Shown: positions 7,085 through 16,342 of the stretch, piece by piece
Numbering within the stretch: position 1 is the first letter of the stretch
Layout: each line of letters begins with the position of its first letter
Source: Planctomycetota bacterium
GTDB lineage: Bacteria; Planctomycetota; Planctomycetia; Pirellulales; Lacipirellulaceae
Assembly (NCBI GenBank): GCA_024278955.1
Contig: JAJRSE010000051.1
Span: 62,001-126,000, forward strand
Length of the DNA stretch: 64,000 bases
Direction: 5' to 3'
Program-made: the position numbers and the translations under genes
The notes under the pieces: generated by a model
Seen by the model: only the letters and a program-made list of their open reading frames with translations
Databases searched by the model: none
What the model was told of the DNA's origin: nothing

Positions 7085-10000
7085 TTACCCTCCGATTGGG
7101 AGTTGCTCATCCTCGACGGGAATCTCTGCGGGAGGTCCTCCGGACTGAGATCCTTGGAGAATTGCTTCGAGCAACACACCCACGACGCGGCTTCCCCAAA
7201 CCAGGGCGACCGCACCGGCGATCCAGCCGCCGAGCGCCGAGAGGCTCAGGTAGTCGTCGGTTGTGAGTAGCACGTAGGCTGCCAGCCCTGTTGCGATCAC
7301 GCAAATCAGGAGCTTGGAGAGTGCGGTTTCTGCGTACTGACGTTTATGGTGACTGGCAATTGCAGTTCGAGCAGAGCTATTGGCCAGCTCTCGCAGGGCT
7401 ACCATGTCGGTCGGCAAGGCCGGCTTTTGAGATGAATTTCTTAGGCTTTCCAAGTTCAGAGGCGCCTCGGTTTCAAAGTCGACATTGCTCTCTGAAGCAA
7501 CTCGCGCAACCGCAGCATCTACCGCGGCCACAGGATCTTTGTTCGCTAAATCCTCAGCTGGTAGCGAGGCAGAGACTTCTTCGCCGCCCGAACCACCACG
7601 AACACGCTCCATCATGCTCTGCATGTAAGCTTCGAGCGCGGCATCCTCCGATTCGTCATCAAGCCTGTCGGCAGTTGGCTCTGGCGAGACGATCGCTGTC
7701 GGTTGATTCTCTGCGAGGGGCGGTTGGCTGGTTGGCTCGTCTTCGGTGAATTCCCCGCCGTATTGTTCGATGAACGAAGGAGGAGTGAACTCCTCTTTTT
7801 CGACTTCTTCTTCGGCAACTTCTTCTTCAGCATCGGCAGAGGGATTTGCTTGGTCCACCCATACCGAAAGCTCTTGAAGCCGAGCAACAGCTGCGTTTGC
7901 GTCCTCCTCAGAGACAACCGGCTCCTCGTCGGGCGTTTCTTCTGCGACAGGGATCTCCGAATCGGCAATCGGCTCCTGCCACTCGTTTGCCGCTGGAGTA
8001 GTCGCCCGCTCGGTCAGCGATTCTTCTGCGGCAAGCAAACAAGATTTTGCCTCGTCCAAATCTTGCTGCGATTGTTGATAAAGCTGCTCGACTTGCTGAG
8101 ACTGAGCTCGCTCGTCGGCAAGCTCCTGACGGGCCCCCTCCAAATCGGCCGACAACCGCTCAACCAACTCCGACCGTTCTTCGCGTGTCGAAGCAAGGTC
8201 GGTTTTCTCCTCTTCCGAGGCCTTGGCCAATTCGACGGCTGCTTTCGCATCTCGATTGGCAGCAAGCACTTGTTCGCGTAGCGACTCAAGTTCTCCGCGT
8301 GCGGTTTCTAATGTTTCGGCCAGCTTGTCACGCTCTTGCTGAAGATCGCTATCCGCTAGGCTACTCTCGACCAAGTGTGCATCTTTCGACTCGAGCTCTG
8401 CTTCGAGCAAAGCCAACTTTGATTCTGCCGCGATACACTTCTCTTGCAATTGTTGGGTCTGATCGACCGAGTGTTGCAACTCGTCGCGAACTTTCTGCAG
8501 GTCGGTTTCGAGCTGCTCGGTCACGGCTCGGTGCTGCTCAAGCTCCGACTGCGCTTCGCTGCGGCGTTGGCCCAAGGACGCAAGCTCTTCGCTCAGCTCG
8601 ACGAGTTGTCGGTCACGATACTGCAAAGTCTCATGAAGATCTCGAATTTGGGATTCGTACTCAGGATGCTGGCCATCGATCTCGTCCCGTTGCCGGCAGG
8701 CCTCTTCCAGCTCTTTCTCAAGTCGTTGGCAGGTATCGATTTGATCGAACGCATCTTTTTGAAACGATTGCAGGCTTTCGCAAACTTGCTGGTACTCGGC
8801 CTGAATCTCTTCGATCCGAAGGTCACGCTCGGCCAGCGATTGTTCCCACTGCTGCTGGTGCTCGACATGTTCAGACTGAGCCGCTAACAGTTGGTCGCGT
8901 TGTTGCTGAAGTTCGTTTAGTTCCTGCTGAAGCAACTCGGCGATAGTCCTCTGTTCCGTACGAAACGCCTGCTCTTCCCGATCGCGTTCGTCAAGCGATT
9001 GTCGCCACTGCTGCTCTTGCTGCTGATGCTCAGCGTGTGCTGCAAGCAACCCCTCACGCTCTTCTTGAGCTTTTGCCAACTCCGCCTGAAGCTCCTCGAA
9101 GCGGGCCGTTTGTTCGGTGCCACATTCTTCTGCCGAAGCGGTCGCTGCTTGAGCTTGCGCCAATTCGTGTTGAAGATGACCAATCTGGTCGTCCCGTTCA
9201 CCAAGCCAAAGGGCCAGCTCTCCAATGCGGTGCTGCATCTCGGAACTGCTATCCGCAATTTGCTCGCGTTCTTTTCGCAATTGATCTAACTCGGTCTCGA
9301 GCAGCTTGCCTCGAGCCTCCTGTGCGGCTTCGTGCTCTTCAGCCAAAATTCTTGCCGACTGCGCCTTGTCTAACACGCCCTGAAAGCTGCTGAGGTGCTC
9401 GTCGCGTTCGCTGAGCAACTTTTCTAGTTCGACAACTCGTTGCAGATTCTCTTCGCCTTTGTTTGCAAGTTGCTCACGCATCGCTTGCAAGCGTTCGACC
9501 TCTTCCCGTAATTCCTTACTGTGAGTCGACTGCTCTTCGTTGCTTTGTATCGACTCGTCGACCGCTAGGCGTGCTGCTTCAAGCTCGCCTTCGAGCTGCT
9601 CGATACGCTGATCGCGTTCAAGAAGAGATGCCTCGGACTCGCCTTGGCTCTCCTGAAACCGACTCTTCGAGTCGCTCAACGCTTGACGTTCCTGTTCGGC
9701 TTGTTGCAGAGCTGATTGGAGTTCCTGAAATTCCTTGGTCTGTTCGGCGTTTCGTTCTTCCGCCGAAAGAATCTCGCAATGTACTTGTTCTAACTCGCGC
9801 AGAAGCTCGCCTATCCGTCCGTCGCGTGCGGCGTCCGCTGCCTCTCCTTTTGCTTGATTTCGCTGAAACTCAGCAATCGTTTCGTGAAATTTGCCCCGCT
9901 CCGACTGCAAAACTTCGATTTCTAAACGCAATCGATTGGCCAAATCGGCTTGCTCTGCGGCTTGGGCCTGAGCCGATTCGGTTGTCGTTTGAACCCGCTG

Positions 10001-10858
10001 CAACTCACTTTGAAGCTGGCCGATTCGACTTTCTCCTTGGTCGAGCGCTTCCTTTAGTTCCTGTTCGAGTTGCTGCACCGAGGCGGTGTCGTTTGAACCC
10101 TCGTAAGCTGAGTTCAGCTCCGAGATCAAGCGATCCATCTCTTCGGCGACTTGCTCTTCTCGTCGCATTGACTCGGTACGCAAATGATCGAGTTCGCTTG
10201 AAATCTCTCCTCGTTCGTCGAACGCTTTACGAAGCTGGCCCTGAAGTATTTCTATCTGCTGATCGAAGTCGCCTGCCTCGATACGGACATCGCGAAGCGA
10301 CCGAACAAGGTTCCGGCAACGCTGCCGGGCATTGTAGTTGGCCGACCAAAGCTGGCGGACTAAACGGTCTGACTCTAACGAGCTGACAGCAAGCGTCGAA
10401 CGACGAGATGTTTCCTCAGCCAACTTCTCTGGGGGATTTGAAAAGCTCGGTGGCGCCGTCGTTTCTTCTCTCACCTCGGGCTGTGCCGGCAAATATTTTT
10501 CGCTTGCCGCTTGATCTTGCGCAACCAAGGTAACTTCGGCATCGCCGATTTGTAGGCAATCTCCCAGGATAAATTCTGAAGTGCTGAACTCCCGGCCGTT
10601 CAGTAAAGCGCCAGGAGCCCAACGCGTAATGGTCGTTGCGTCCCCCTCTTGTACGATCAGACAATGGAGCGGGCGAACCTCTGGGCAAGGTAGCTGGACT
10701 TGGCAGCGACTGCTCGAGCCCACGGTACACTTGCCTGTTGCCAGGGGAATCGTTTTTTCAGAGCCGTCAAATTTTATGTGCAGTGACAGCTTGAGTGTAG
10801 ACACGCTAGCTTTGGCCAGCACTTTGCTTTCGAGTTCGTTACTGATGAGTGTAGTCAT
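7085..10858 (-). CDS. Giant FHA-domain coiled-coil membrane protein
   Basis: A 1257-residue protein. Residues about 20-115 form an FHA domain (GKCTVGSSSRCQVQLPCPEVRPLHC, then GALLNGRE), a phosphothreonine-peptide reader. Residues about 165-940 are a nearly continuous coiled coil rich in Glu, Gln and Arg (LEQELKEALDQGESRIGQL-like heptads). An acidic disordered region follows (about 940-1130), and near the C-terminus there are two hydrophobic helices (LLICVIATGLAAYVLL and WIAGAVALVWGSRVVGVLL). No signal peptide, so it is likely an inner-membrane C-terminal-anchored scaffold with a cytoplasmic FHA head. No Ser/Thr kinase is adjacent. Possible roles are cell division, compartment organisation or signalling; this is inference. 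Confidence 0.85.
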   Translation of the reverse strand: MTTLISNELESKVLAKASVSTLKLSLHIKFDGSEKTIPLATGKCTVGSSSRCQVQLPCPEVRPLHCLIVQEGDATTITRWAPGALLNGREFSTSEFILGDCLQIGDAEVTLVAQDQAASEKYLPAQPEVREETTAPPSFSNPPEKLAEETSRRSTLAVSSLESDRLVRQLWSANYNARQRCRNLVRSLRDVRIEAGDFDQQIEILQGQLRKAFDERGEISSELDHLRTESMRREEQVAEEMDRLISELNSAYEGSNDTASVQQLEQELKEALDQGESRIGQLQSELQRVQTTTESAQAQAAEQADLANRLRLEIEVLQSERGKFHETIAEFQRNQAKGEAADAARDGRIGELLRELEQVHCEILSAEERNAEQTKEFQELQSALQQAEQERQALSDSKSRFQESQGESEASLLERDQRIEQLEGELEAARLAVDESIQSNEEQSTHSKELREEVERLQAMREQLANKGEENLQRVVELEKLLSERDEHLSSFQGVLDKAQSARILAEEHEAAQEARGKLLETELDQLRKEREQIADSSSEMQHRIGELALWLGERDDQIGHLQHELAQAQAATASAEECGTEQTARFEELQAELAKAQEEREGLLAAHAEHQQQEQQWRQSLDERDREEQAFRTEQRTIAELLQQELNELQQQRDQLLAAQSEHVEHQQQWEQSLAERDLRIEEIQAEYQQVCESLQSFQKDAFDQIDTCQRLEKELEEACRQRDEIDGQHPEYESQIRDLHETLQYRDRQLVELSEELASLGQRRSEAQSELEQHRAVTEQLETDLQKVRDELQHSVDQTQQLQEKCIAAESKLALLEAELESKDAHLVESSLADSDLQQERDKLAETLETARGELESLREQVLAANRDAKAAVELAKASEEEKTDLASTREERSELVERLSADLEGARQELADERAQSQQVEQLYQQSQQDLDEAKSCLLAAEESLTERATTPAANEWQEPIADSEIPVAEETPDEEPVVSEEDANAAVARLQELSVWVDQANPSADAEEEVAEEEVEKEEFTPPSFIEQYGGEFTEDEPTSQPPLAENQPTAIVSPEPTADRLDDESEDAALEAYMQSMMERVRGGSGGEEVSASLPAEDLANKDPVAAVDAAVARVASESNVDFETEAPLNLESLRNSSQKPALPTDMVALRELANSSARTAIASHHKRQYAETALSKLLICVIATGLAAYVLLTTDDYLSLSALGGWIAGAVALVWGSRVVGVLLEAILQGSQSGGPPAEIPVEDEQLPIGG

Positions 10859-11515
10859 GGGTGATTTATATTCGACTTTTGAGGGATAAGCAGGCCGAGG
10901 AAAGAGCCCCTGCGCCTAGAGTCGCCTTTCTACGTTTATGCAAGCGTAGGTCACAGAGTGCGGCAAGCTGTCGAGATGAAAAGTAGGAAGCGGTAGCGAA
11001 GAGGCCAACTTTAACGGCTGTAGGCAACGTGACTATTTCCCGGTGTTCTTCTTGCCGATGATCAGAGATGGCAACTCTCTCTCGAAATACCCCTTGGCCA
11101 TAGAAGGCAAAGAGCGCCACCGTGGCTGCTGAGCCGACTGTCTACTGAGGTTTGCCAACAACCGCTTAGCGAGGCTTCCCCTGTGATCTTTGGGGAATTC
11201 TCTGTAAACCATTGCTACAAAAGGTTTTATCACGCTCAGCGCAAGTGTGTTTGGTTAGAAAAACCGCCGTTTTTCGCCTACCGACCCTTTCGCCCGTTGG
11301 TGCGTACTATAGTTACGGTGCATACCGGCTTTGATCCCCCCTGATAGGGGGTCGAAGTGCAAGATTTTTCGGCACCTGACGCAAGGGGCGATCGGAGCGC
11401 TCACGTCAGGCAGCGAACAGAGGAAATGTGGCAAGCGACCGTCTAGAGACGACTAAGAGGCATAACGACAAGGAAGCAAGGCGTCGCGCCCCAACTGTTA
11501 AGGTGAACCCCTATT
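10859..11515. other. Long intergenic region upstream of two divergent genes
   Basis: About 650 nt separating the FHA gene from the DksA-like gene. No convincing protein was found; the open frames at 11033-11233 and 10866-11120 (both minus) lack recognisable features. A hairpin with 5-bp GC stem lies at 11335-11352 (ccccc/ggggg around ctgata), and TACTATAGT near 11310 could be part of a -10 region. It may hold a small RNA or long leader. Confidence 0.4.
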
Positions 11516-11938
11516 ATGGCCCGTAAAGACTCGATTCTGAAATTGAAGGAGCTGCTCATACTCCGTCGCGACGCCATGCGTCAAGCGCTGGCTGGCGATC
11601 TCAGCTTGCTCAAATCTCTGCCTGAACAAACCGGCGGCGATATTGTTGATGCGGCACTCGATGCTGCCCAAGACGAAATCAGCTCGAAGCTCGCCGACTT
11701 TGAAAGCCGCGAGTTGGCTCAAATCGAAGGTGCCCTGGAAGGCATCCGCAAAGGTACTTACGGCGAATGTGATATCTGCCACGGTAAGATTCCTCTCGCT
11801 CGACTTAATGCACTTCCCTACGCGGCCACCTGCATTGAATGCCAACGTGTTGCCGAAACGGGCGGCGCCGGAGCGGTTAGCGACTGGGACAATGTGGTCG
11901 ACAACGACGTCTCTTACAGCGACTTGGAAACTTCCTAA
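11516..11938 (+). CDS. TraR/DksA-type zinc-finger protein
   Basis: A 140-residue protein with an N-terminal helical coiled-coil hairpin (about residues 1-85) and a C4 zinc finger CDIC-X17-CIEC (about residues 88-112), the arrangement of DksA/TraR proteins that bind the RNA polymerase secondary channel. The acidic pair at the tip of the coiled coil cannot be assigned with certainty, so whether it acts as true DksA with ppGpp is open. Followed after 90 nt by an HtrA-like protease on the same strand. Confidence 0.85.
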   Translation: MARKDSILKLKELLILRRDAMRQALAGDLSLLKSLPEQTGGDIVDAALDAAQDEISSKLADFESRELAQIEGALEGIRKGTYGECDICHGKIPLARLNALPYAATCIECQRVAETGGAGAVSDWDNVVDNDVSYSDLETS

Positions 11939-12028
11939 GAAGGTTGGTTGCCACAGGGATTTGGGCTCCGCATTTTTGGGCCAGTTTGTCGAGGTCTCGC
12001 AGAGAGTATGTCCCAAGGGGAAATAGAG

Positions 12029-13180
12029 ATGACGAATCGATCGAGCTTTCCGACCTGTTGGTTCCTGGCCCGGCTGACCGTCGTCTTGGTGTTGGTAATT
12101 GTGTGCGCTCCATTAAGTGCCCAGCAAATCACCCCTTCCGAAGGCACTCAGGCCGACCGCGAGTTAGACTTTGCTAATCTGTCGCACGATGTCGAAGCGA
12201 TGAGCCGCCAGTTTGGCATCTACAAGCGAGTCGCCAAGCTGGTCGCCCCGTCAGTCGTTCATGTCCAGGCGACTCCGCTGCCCCAGTATCGTTTCCGCCG
12301 CGATGCCGAAGAAGCAGGCTCCGCCGTGCTGGTTCGATATCGGGGTAACGACTATGTGCTCACCAACCGGCATGTCATTAAACACTCGGACAAAGATCAC
12401 ATACGCCTCGAGCTTTCGGATGGCCGGCAACTGCAACCTACCAAAATTTGGGGCGACACCGAGACCGACGTTGCCGTGATGGCGATTGACGCTCCGAACC
12501 TCGTGCCGGCACGTATCGGCGATAGCGACTTGGCCGATATTGGCGATATCGTGATGGCGTTCGGCAGCCCATTTAACCTTCGCCGCAGCGTGACTCGTGG
12601 AATTATTAGTGCCAAGGGACGCTCGAATCTTGACCTGGGAGAAGGCGAAGTCGTTTACCAGAACTTCTTTCAGACCGATGCCGCCATCAACCCGGGCAAC
12701 AGCGGCGGACCGCTGGTCAACCTGCGGGGCGAAGTTATTGGACTAAATACCGCAATCGCAAGCAGCTCAGGCGGCAACGAAGGCATTGGGTTTTCTATTC
12801 CCATTAACATCGCAGTCCGAATCATGCGTCAGCTCATCGAGGCGGGACAAGTCGAGCGAGGCTTTCTCGGCGTCACGCTCGACGGCAATTTCGACACGGC
12901 CTCGGCGCGGTACGTCGGGCTCACCAACCTGAAAGGGGCACGGGTCAAGGAAATCACCGCCGGATCGCCGGCCTCGCTCGCCAACCTGAAAATCGACGAC
13001 ATCATTCTTACCTTCGATCACCTACGAATCGAAGACGACCAGCATCTGATCAATCTGGTGAAGCGAACCGAAATTGGCCGAGCTGTCGAAATGGTGATCT
13101 TCCGCGATCGGACGACTTTGTCGACCATGGTTCAGATTGTTCGACGAAAAGACTTTGTCGATCCGTCCCAAGGGCGGTAG
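12029..13180 (+). CDS. HtrA/DegP-like exported serine protease
   Basis: From the ATG at 12029 the protein has 383 residues and begins with a signal peptide (WFLARLTVVLVLVIVCAPLSAQQ). An AGGGG about 10 nt upstream supports this start over 12008. The trypsin-like triad is visible: His in VLTNRHVIKHSD, Asp in TDVAVMAID, Ser in INPGNSGGPLVN. A single PDZ domain follows (GFLGVTLDG to the C-terminus). The family degrades or refolds misfolded envelope proteins. Only one PDZ domain, as in DegS or HhoB rather than DegP. Confidence 0.88.
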   Translation: MTNRSSFPTCWFLARLTVVLVLVIVCAPLSAQQITPSEGTQADRELDFANLSHDVEAMSRQFGIYKRVAKLVAPSVVHVQATPLPQYRFRRDAEEAGSAVLVRYRGNDYVLTNRHVIKHSDKDHIRLELSDGRQLQPTKIWGDTETDVAVMAIDAPNLVPARIGDSDLADIGDIVMAFGSPFNLRRSVTRGIISAKGRSNLDLGEGEVVYQNFFQTDAAINPGNSGGPLVNLRGEVIGLNTAIASSSGGNEGIGFSIPINIAVRIMRQLIEAGQVERGFLGVTLDGNFDTASARYVGLTNLKGARVKEITAGSPASLANLKIDDIILTFDHLRIEDDQHLINLVKRTEIGRAVEMVIFRDRTTLSTMVQIVRRKDFVDPSQGR

Positions 13181-13187
13181 GCCGAGC

Positions 13188-14114
13188 TTACCCTCTCTGT
13201 AGACCTCGCAAGAGGCAATCGAGGGCCCCTTCGGAATCTAAGTCGACGACTACATCCATGTTCGGCTGACCTTCTGCTACATGCCGTCGATCGAGGACCG
13301 TCGCACCATGGGTTAGCTCGCCTTCCACTTCGACATCGCACGCCAGGGGCTCGGTGGTGAGTAGCTCAGGGTGGAGCGCAGCCACGATGGCTACGGCTTC
13401 GGGGGCATAGATTCCTTCCAGCCCCAATCGTTGCCGAAAAACGCGAAATGCTCGCGGTAAAATTTCACGCAATACGCGACCCGCGCCAGTCGAATTCTCT
13501 GGAAGCTGGTCGAGCACTCCATAGTTCAGCACAACCCGGCGGCTCACATCGAGCGGCAGAAGGGTCTTGGTCATGGGCAGTCGAAACACGCGTCGAGCCG
13601 CTTCGGCATCGCAATAAATGTTGAACTCGGCAGCCGCGGTCACGTTGCCCGGCCCGGCAAACGTACCGCCAACGATAATCAAGTGGCCCACTTGGGTTGC
13701 TAAATCGGGCTCGCGCTGAAAAACAGTCGCTAAGTTACTCAGCGGACCGCATGCAATAATCGTGAGCTGATCGGGCGCCTGGCGAATCTCGTCGGCAATG
13801 ACTTTGACCGAAGCGTGGCGGTGGTGCAGCTCGGCCATGTGAAAATCGGCTCCACAGAGGCCATTGGGTCCGCATAAATCGCGGCCATCGGTTCGCAAGG
13901 GTTGATCGGGATCGGCCGCGCCAATCCGAGGCCATCGCGCCGGATCCAACTGCTCGACAATCGTCTGCACGTTGCGCGTCGATTGCTCGGGAGGCACGCT
14001 GCCCCCGGTCGCCGTGACGGCAACGACTTCTAGATTCGGATCTCCCAAAGCGAGGCAGAGGGCTATCGCGTCGGCAAAACCAGGATCAACGTCAAGCAGG
14101 ACTTTTCTTGTCAT
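13188..14114 (-). CDS. Nucleoside hydrolase-like protein with altered active site
   Basis: A 308-residue protein of the inosine-uridine nucleoside N-ribohydrolase fold, clearly recognisable from LLDVDPG, TRNVQTIVEQL, NIYCDAEAARRVF and LPLDVSRRV. Two metal/ribose sites differ from the canonical enzyme. The signature DxDPGxDD reads DVDPGFAD (the first Asp of the final pair is Ala), and the conserved HDP before AVA reads YAP (APEAVA). In known enzymes these residues bind calcium and the leaving group. The protein may have another substrate or be inactive. Convergent with the HtrA-like gene. Confidence 0.8.
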   Translation of the reverse strand: MTRKVLLDVDPGFADAIALCLALGDPNLEVVAVTATGGSVPPEQSTRNVQTIVEQLDPARWPRIGAADPDQPLRTDGRDLCGPNGLCGADFHMAELHHRHASVKVIADEIRQAPDQLTIIACGPLSNLATVFQREPDLATQVGHLIIVGGTFAGPGNVTAAAEFNIYCDAEAARRVFRLPMTKTLLPLDVSRRVVLNYGVLDQLPENSTGAGRVLREILPRAFRVFRQRLGLEGIYAPEAVAIVAALHPELLTTEPLACDVEVEGELTHGATVLDRRHVAEGQPNMDVVVDLDSEGALDCLLRGLQRG

Positions 14115-14275
14115 TGGCTTCGTGCCATTCTAGAAGAGGTGTATTGCGTCGTAGCTTAATTTTCGGGTTCACGGAATCGGCCTAAAATTGAGCTGAGACA
14201 AAGCACTAGGGCTCAGCAGTCCTCTGAGCTAGAATCTTAGACGAACTACGCCATAATTCCAAGGAAATTTTACCG

Positions 14276-15298
14276 ATGGGTGAACCGTTTATTAACCTGC
14301 TGGGGCTCCTCTCTGCCGGCGAAAACCTTTCGCAGGAACAAATGCAAGCCGCGATCGGCCAGGTGATGACTGGCAGCTGCAGCGAGCAACAGATTGCTTT
14401 GCTACTTACCTCGCTGGCGGCCAAGGGCGAAACCGTCGCCGAGCTGGCCGGGGCCGCGACCGCGATGCGCGAACACATGACTCCTATCCGTAGCCGCCAC
14501 GCCAAACTGCTCGATACCTGCGGCACGGGAGGCGGCGGCAGCTCGACTTTCAATATCAGCACCACAGCCGCCTTGGTGATCGCGGCCGCAGGCGTTCCGC
14601 TAGCCAAGCATGGCAATCGTAGTATCACAAGCAAGAGCGGATCGGCCGATGTGCTTGCCGAGCTTGGGGTAAACATCGAAGCCGATGTCTCGCAGGTCGA
14701 GCGATGTCTCGACGAGCTGGGCATCTGTTTTTGTTTTGCGCCGCTAATGCATCCGGCAATGAAGCATGTCGGAGCGGTACGCAAGAAGCTCGGCATCCGA
14801 ACGATCTTCAATCTGCTGGGACCCTTGGCCAACCCGGCTGGTGCCTGCTACCAACTGCTAGGCGTCGGTCGCCCTGAATTCCGACAGCTCATCGCTTCGG
14901 CACTCAGACTGCTAGGCACAGAAAACTCTCTAATCGTAAGTGGGCAAGATGGGCTCGGCGAAGTGACTCTTGCCGAATCGACCGACGTTATCCGAGTTGC
15001 CGCCGACCTTGAAACCACTTTTACTTGGCAACCCGAAGATTTCGGCATCGCCCGATCTCCGCTCGACGCAATTCAAGTTGACGGGCCATCGGATAGCGCT
15101 AAGCTAGTTCGCAACGTCTTGGCAGGAGAGCCGGGACCAGCTCGCGATATCGTAATACTCAACGCCGCCGCAGGCCTACTTGCCGCCGGACGGTTCGCCG
15201 ATCCTAGCGAAGCAGCAGCTCAAGCCGCCGAAACCCTCGACCGGGGTGAAGCAGCAACTCTGCTCTCTCAGTTAGCAACACTCTCACACAACGATTAA
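14276..15298 (+). CDS. trpD: Anthranilate phosphoribosyltransferase
   Basis: A 340-residue enzyme joining anthranilate to PRPP in tryptophan synthesis. The PRPP-binding signature is LLDTCGTGGGGSSTFNIST (residues about 78-96), and the anthranilate-binding region KHGNRSITSKSGSADVLAELG follows. Length and motifs match the family throughout. It stands alone here; no other trp gene is in the window, in line with the scattered biosynthetic genes common in planctomycetes. Confidence 0.95.
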   Translation: MGEPFINLLGLLSAGENLSQEQMQAAIGQVMTGSCSEQQIALLLTSLAAKGETVAELAGAATAMREHMTPIRSRHAKLLDTCGTGGGGSSTFNISTTAALVIAAAGVPLAKHGNRSITSKSGSADVLAELGVNIEADVSQVERCLDELGICFCFAPLMHPAMKHVGAVRKKLGIRTIFNLLGPLANPAGACYQLLGVGRPEFRQLIASALRLLGTENSLIVSGQDGLGEVTLAESTDVIRVAADLETTFTWQPEDFGIARSPLDAIQVDGPSDSAKLVRNVLAGEPGPARDIVILNAAAGLLAAGRFADPSEAAAQAAETLDRGEAATLLSQLATLSHND

Positions 15299-15300
15299 TG

Positions 15301-15411
15301 TGGGATGTATGATGTTTGATTGTTGATGTGAATAAGTGAACGACTCGATTTCCAGCACATCAACAATCAAACATCAACAATCAAACATCAACAATCAACA
15401 ATCAAACATCC
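15301..15411. repeat. Inverted-repeat pair with 7-bp tandem array, AACATC family
   Basis: The left arm 15311-15330 (gatgtttgattgttgatgtg) is a perfect 20-bp inverse of 15356-15375. The right side continues as a tandem array with a 7-bp period, alternating atcaaca and atcaaac for about seven units to 15410, then a C-run. Only about 25 nt separate the arms, so no gene is enclosed. Confidence 0.85.
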
Positions 15412-15430
15412 CCCCCCTCCTTCGTAAAGT

Positions 15431-16255
15431 TTGAAAATCGAAAGCTCACAAGTGCCCCACACTCCTCCCAGCCGCGATATCACCGGTCAGCTCGTTTTTC
15501 TTGGTACCGGAACTTCGGTCGGCGTGCCGGCGATTGGCTGCGATTGCAAAGTCTGCGTTTCCGACAATCCTCGCAACTATCGAACGCGTTGCAGCGTCCT
15601 GCTTGGGCTGCCAGGCGGGAACTTGCTGATCGACACCCCGACCGACCTTCGTCAGCAATTGTTACGGGAGAAAATCGGCATTATCCACTCGGTGCTTTAC
15701 ACCCATGAACATGCCGACCATATTTTTGGGCTCGACGATCTCCGCTTGATGCAATTCTATCTTGGCGGCCCAGTGCCTCTCTATTGCGAGCCCTCGGTTG
15801 AAGCAAGAATCCGTAAGTCGTACGACTATGCCTTCGTCTCCGCCGAAGGGCTACACGAAGGCGCGGCTCCTAAACTGAAAATCCACTCTATCGGGCTCGA
15901 CGAATTTGAAGTGCTCGGCACAAATATCGTACCGATTCGCCTGAGGCACGGGCCTCGATTTGAGGTCCTAGGGTTTCGAGTAGGCAACATCGCCTATTGC
16001 ACCGACACCAACGGCATCCCGCCAGAGAGCATGATCCGACTGCAAGGGCTCGATGTTCTGATACTGGATTGCCTGCGCCGCGACCCGCATGTCACCCACT
16101 TTGGCCTCGACGAAGCCCTTGCCGTGGCCAAACAGCTCAAGCCGCGGCGAACGCTGCTCACGCATATTTCGCACGACCTAGACGCCGAACTAAGCAACTC
16201 GCTTCCCGAAGGAGTCGAGATCGCCTACGACGGCCTCAGTATCCCACTCGAATGA
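15431..16255 (+). CDS. PhnP-like metallo-beta-lactamase fold hydrolase
   Basis: A 274-residue protein with an N-terminal GTGTSVGVPAIGCDCKVC segment, typical of PhnP/MBL phosphodiesterases with extra zinc-binding cysteines. The metal motif is THEHADH (in YTHEHADHIFGLDDLR), and later elements are CTDT and LTHISHDL. The family includes cyclic ribose phosphodiesterase PhnP and tRNase Z-like enzymes; no phosphonate genes are near, so the substrate is unknown. The start is TTG at 15431 or GTG at 15452; no ribosome-binding site decides between them. Confidence 0.85.
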   Translation: MKIESSQVPHTPPSRDITGQLVFLGTGTSVGVPAIGCDCKVCVSDNPRNYRTRCSVLLGLPGGNLLIDTPTDLRQQLLREKIGIIHSVLYTHEHADHIFGLDDLRLMQFYLGGPVPLYCEPSVEARIRKSYDYAFVSAEGLHEGAAPKLKIHSIGLDEFEVLGTNIVPIRLRHGPRFEVLGFRVGNIAYCTDTNGIPPESMIRLQGLDVLILDCLRRDPHVTHFGLDEALAVAKQLKPRRTLLTHISHDLDAELSNSLPEGVEIAYDGLSIPLE

Positions 16256-16307
16256 ATCCCGCTTGAATGAGAAATTCGATCTGCAAGAGAATGCGACCTT
16301 GCCGGGC

Positions 16308-16342
16308 ACATCAACAATCAAACATCCCACATCAAACATCAC
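16308..16342. repeat. Single AACATC-family arm
   Basis: cacatcaacaatcaaacatc then ccacatcaaacatcac, in the right-arm orientation, between the convergent MBL hydrolase and Prc genes. It overlaps the stop of the protease gene. No partner arm was seen nearby. Confidence 0.75.

Noticed and set aside
8047-8946. Open frames on the plus strand inside the FHA/coiled-coil gene
   Set aside because: They mirror the Glu/Gln-rich coiled-coil codons and have no features of their own.
11033-11233. Possible small basic protein on the minus strand upstream of the DksA-like gene
   Set aside because: No ribosome-binding site, no motif and overlap with another weak frame; not separable from chance.
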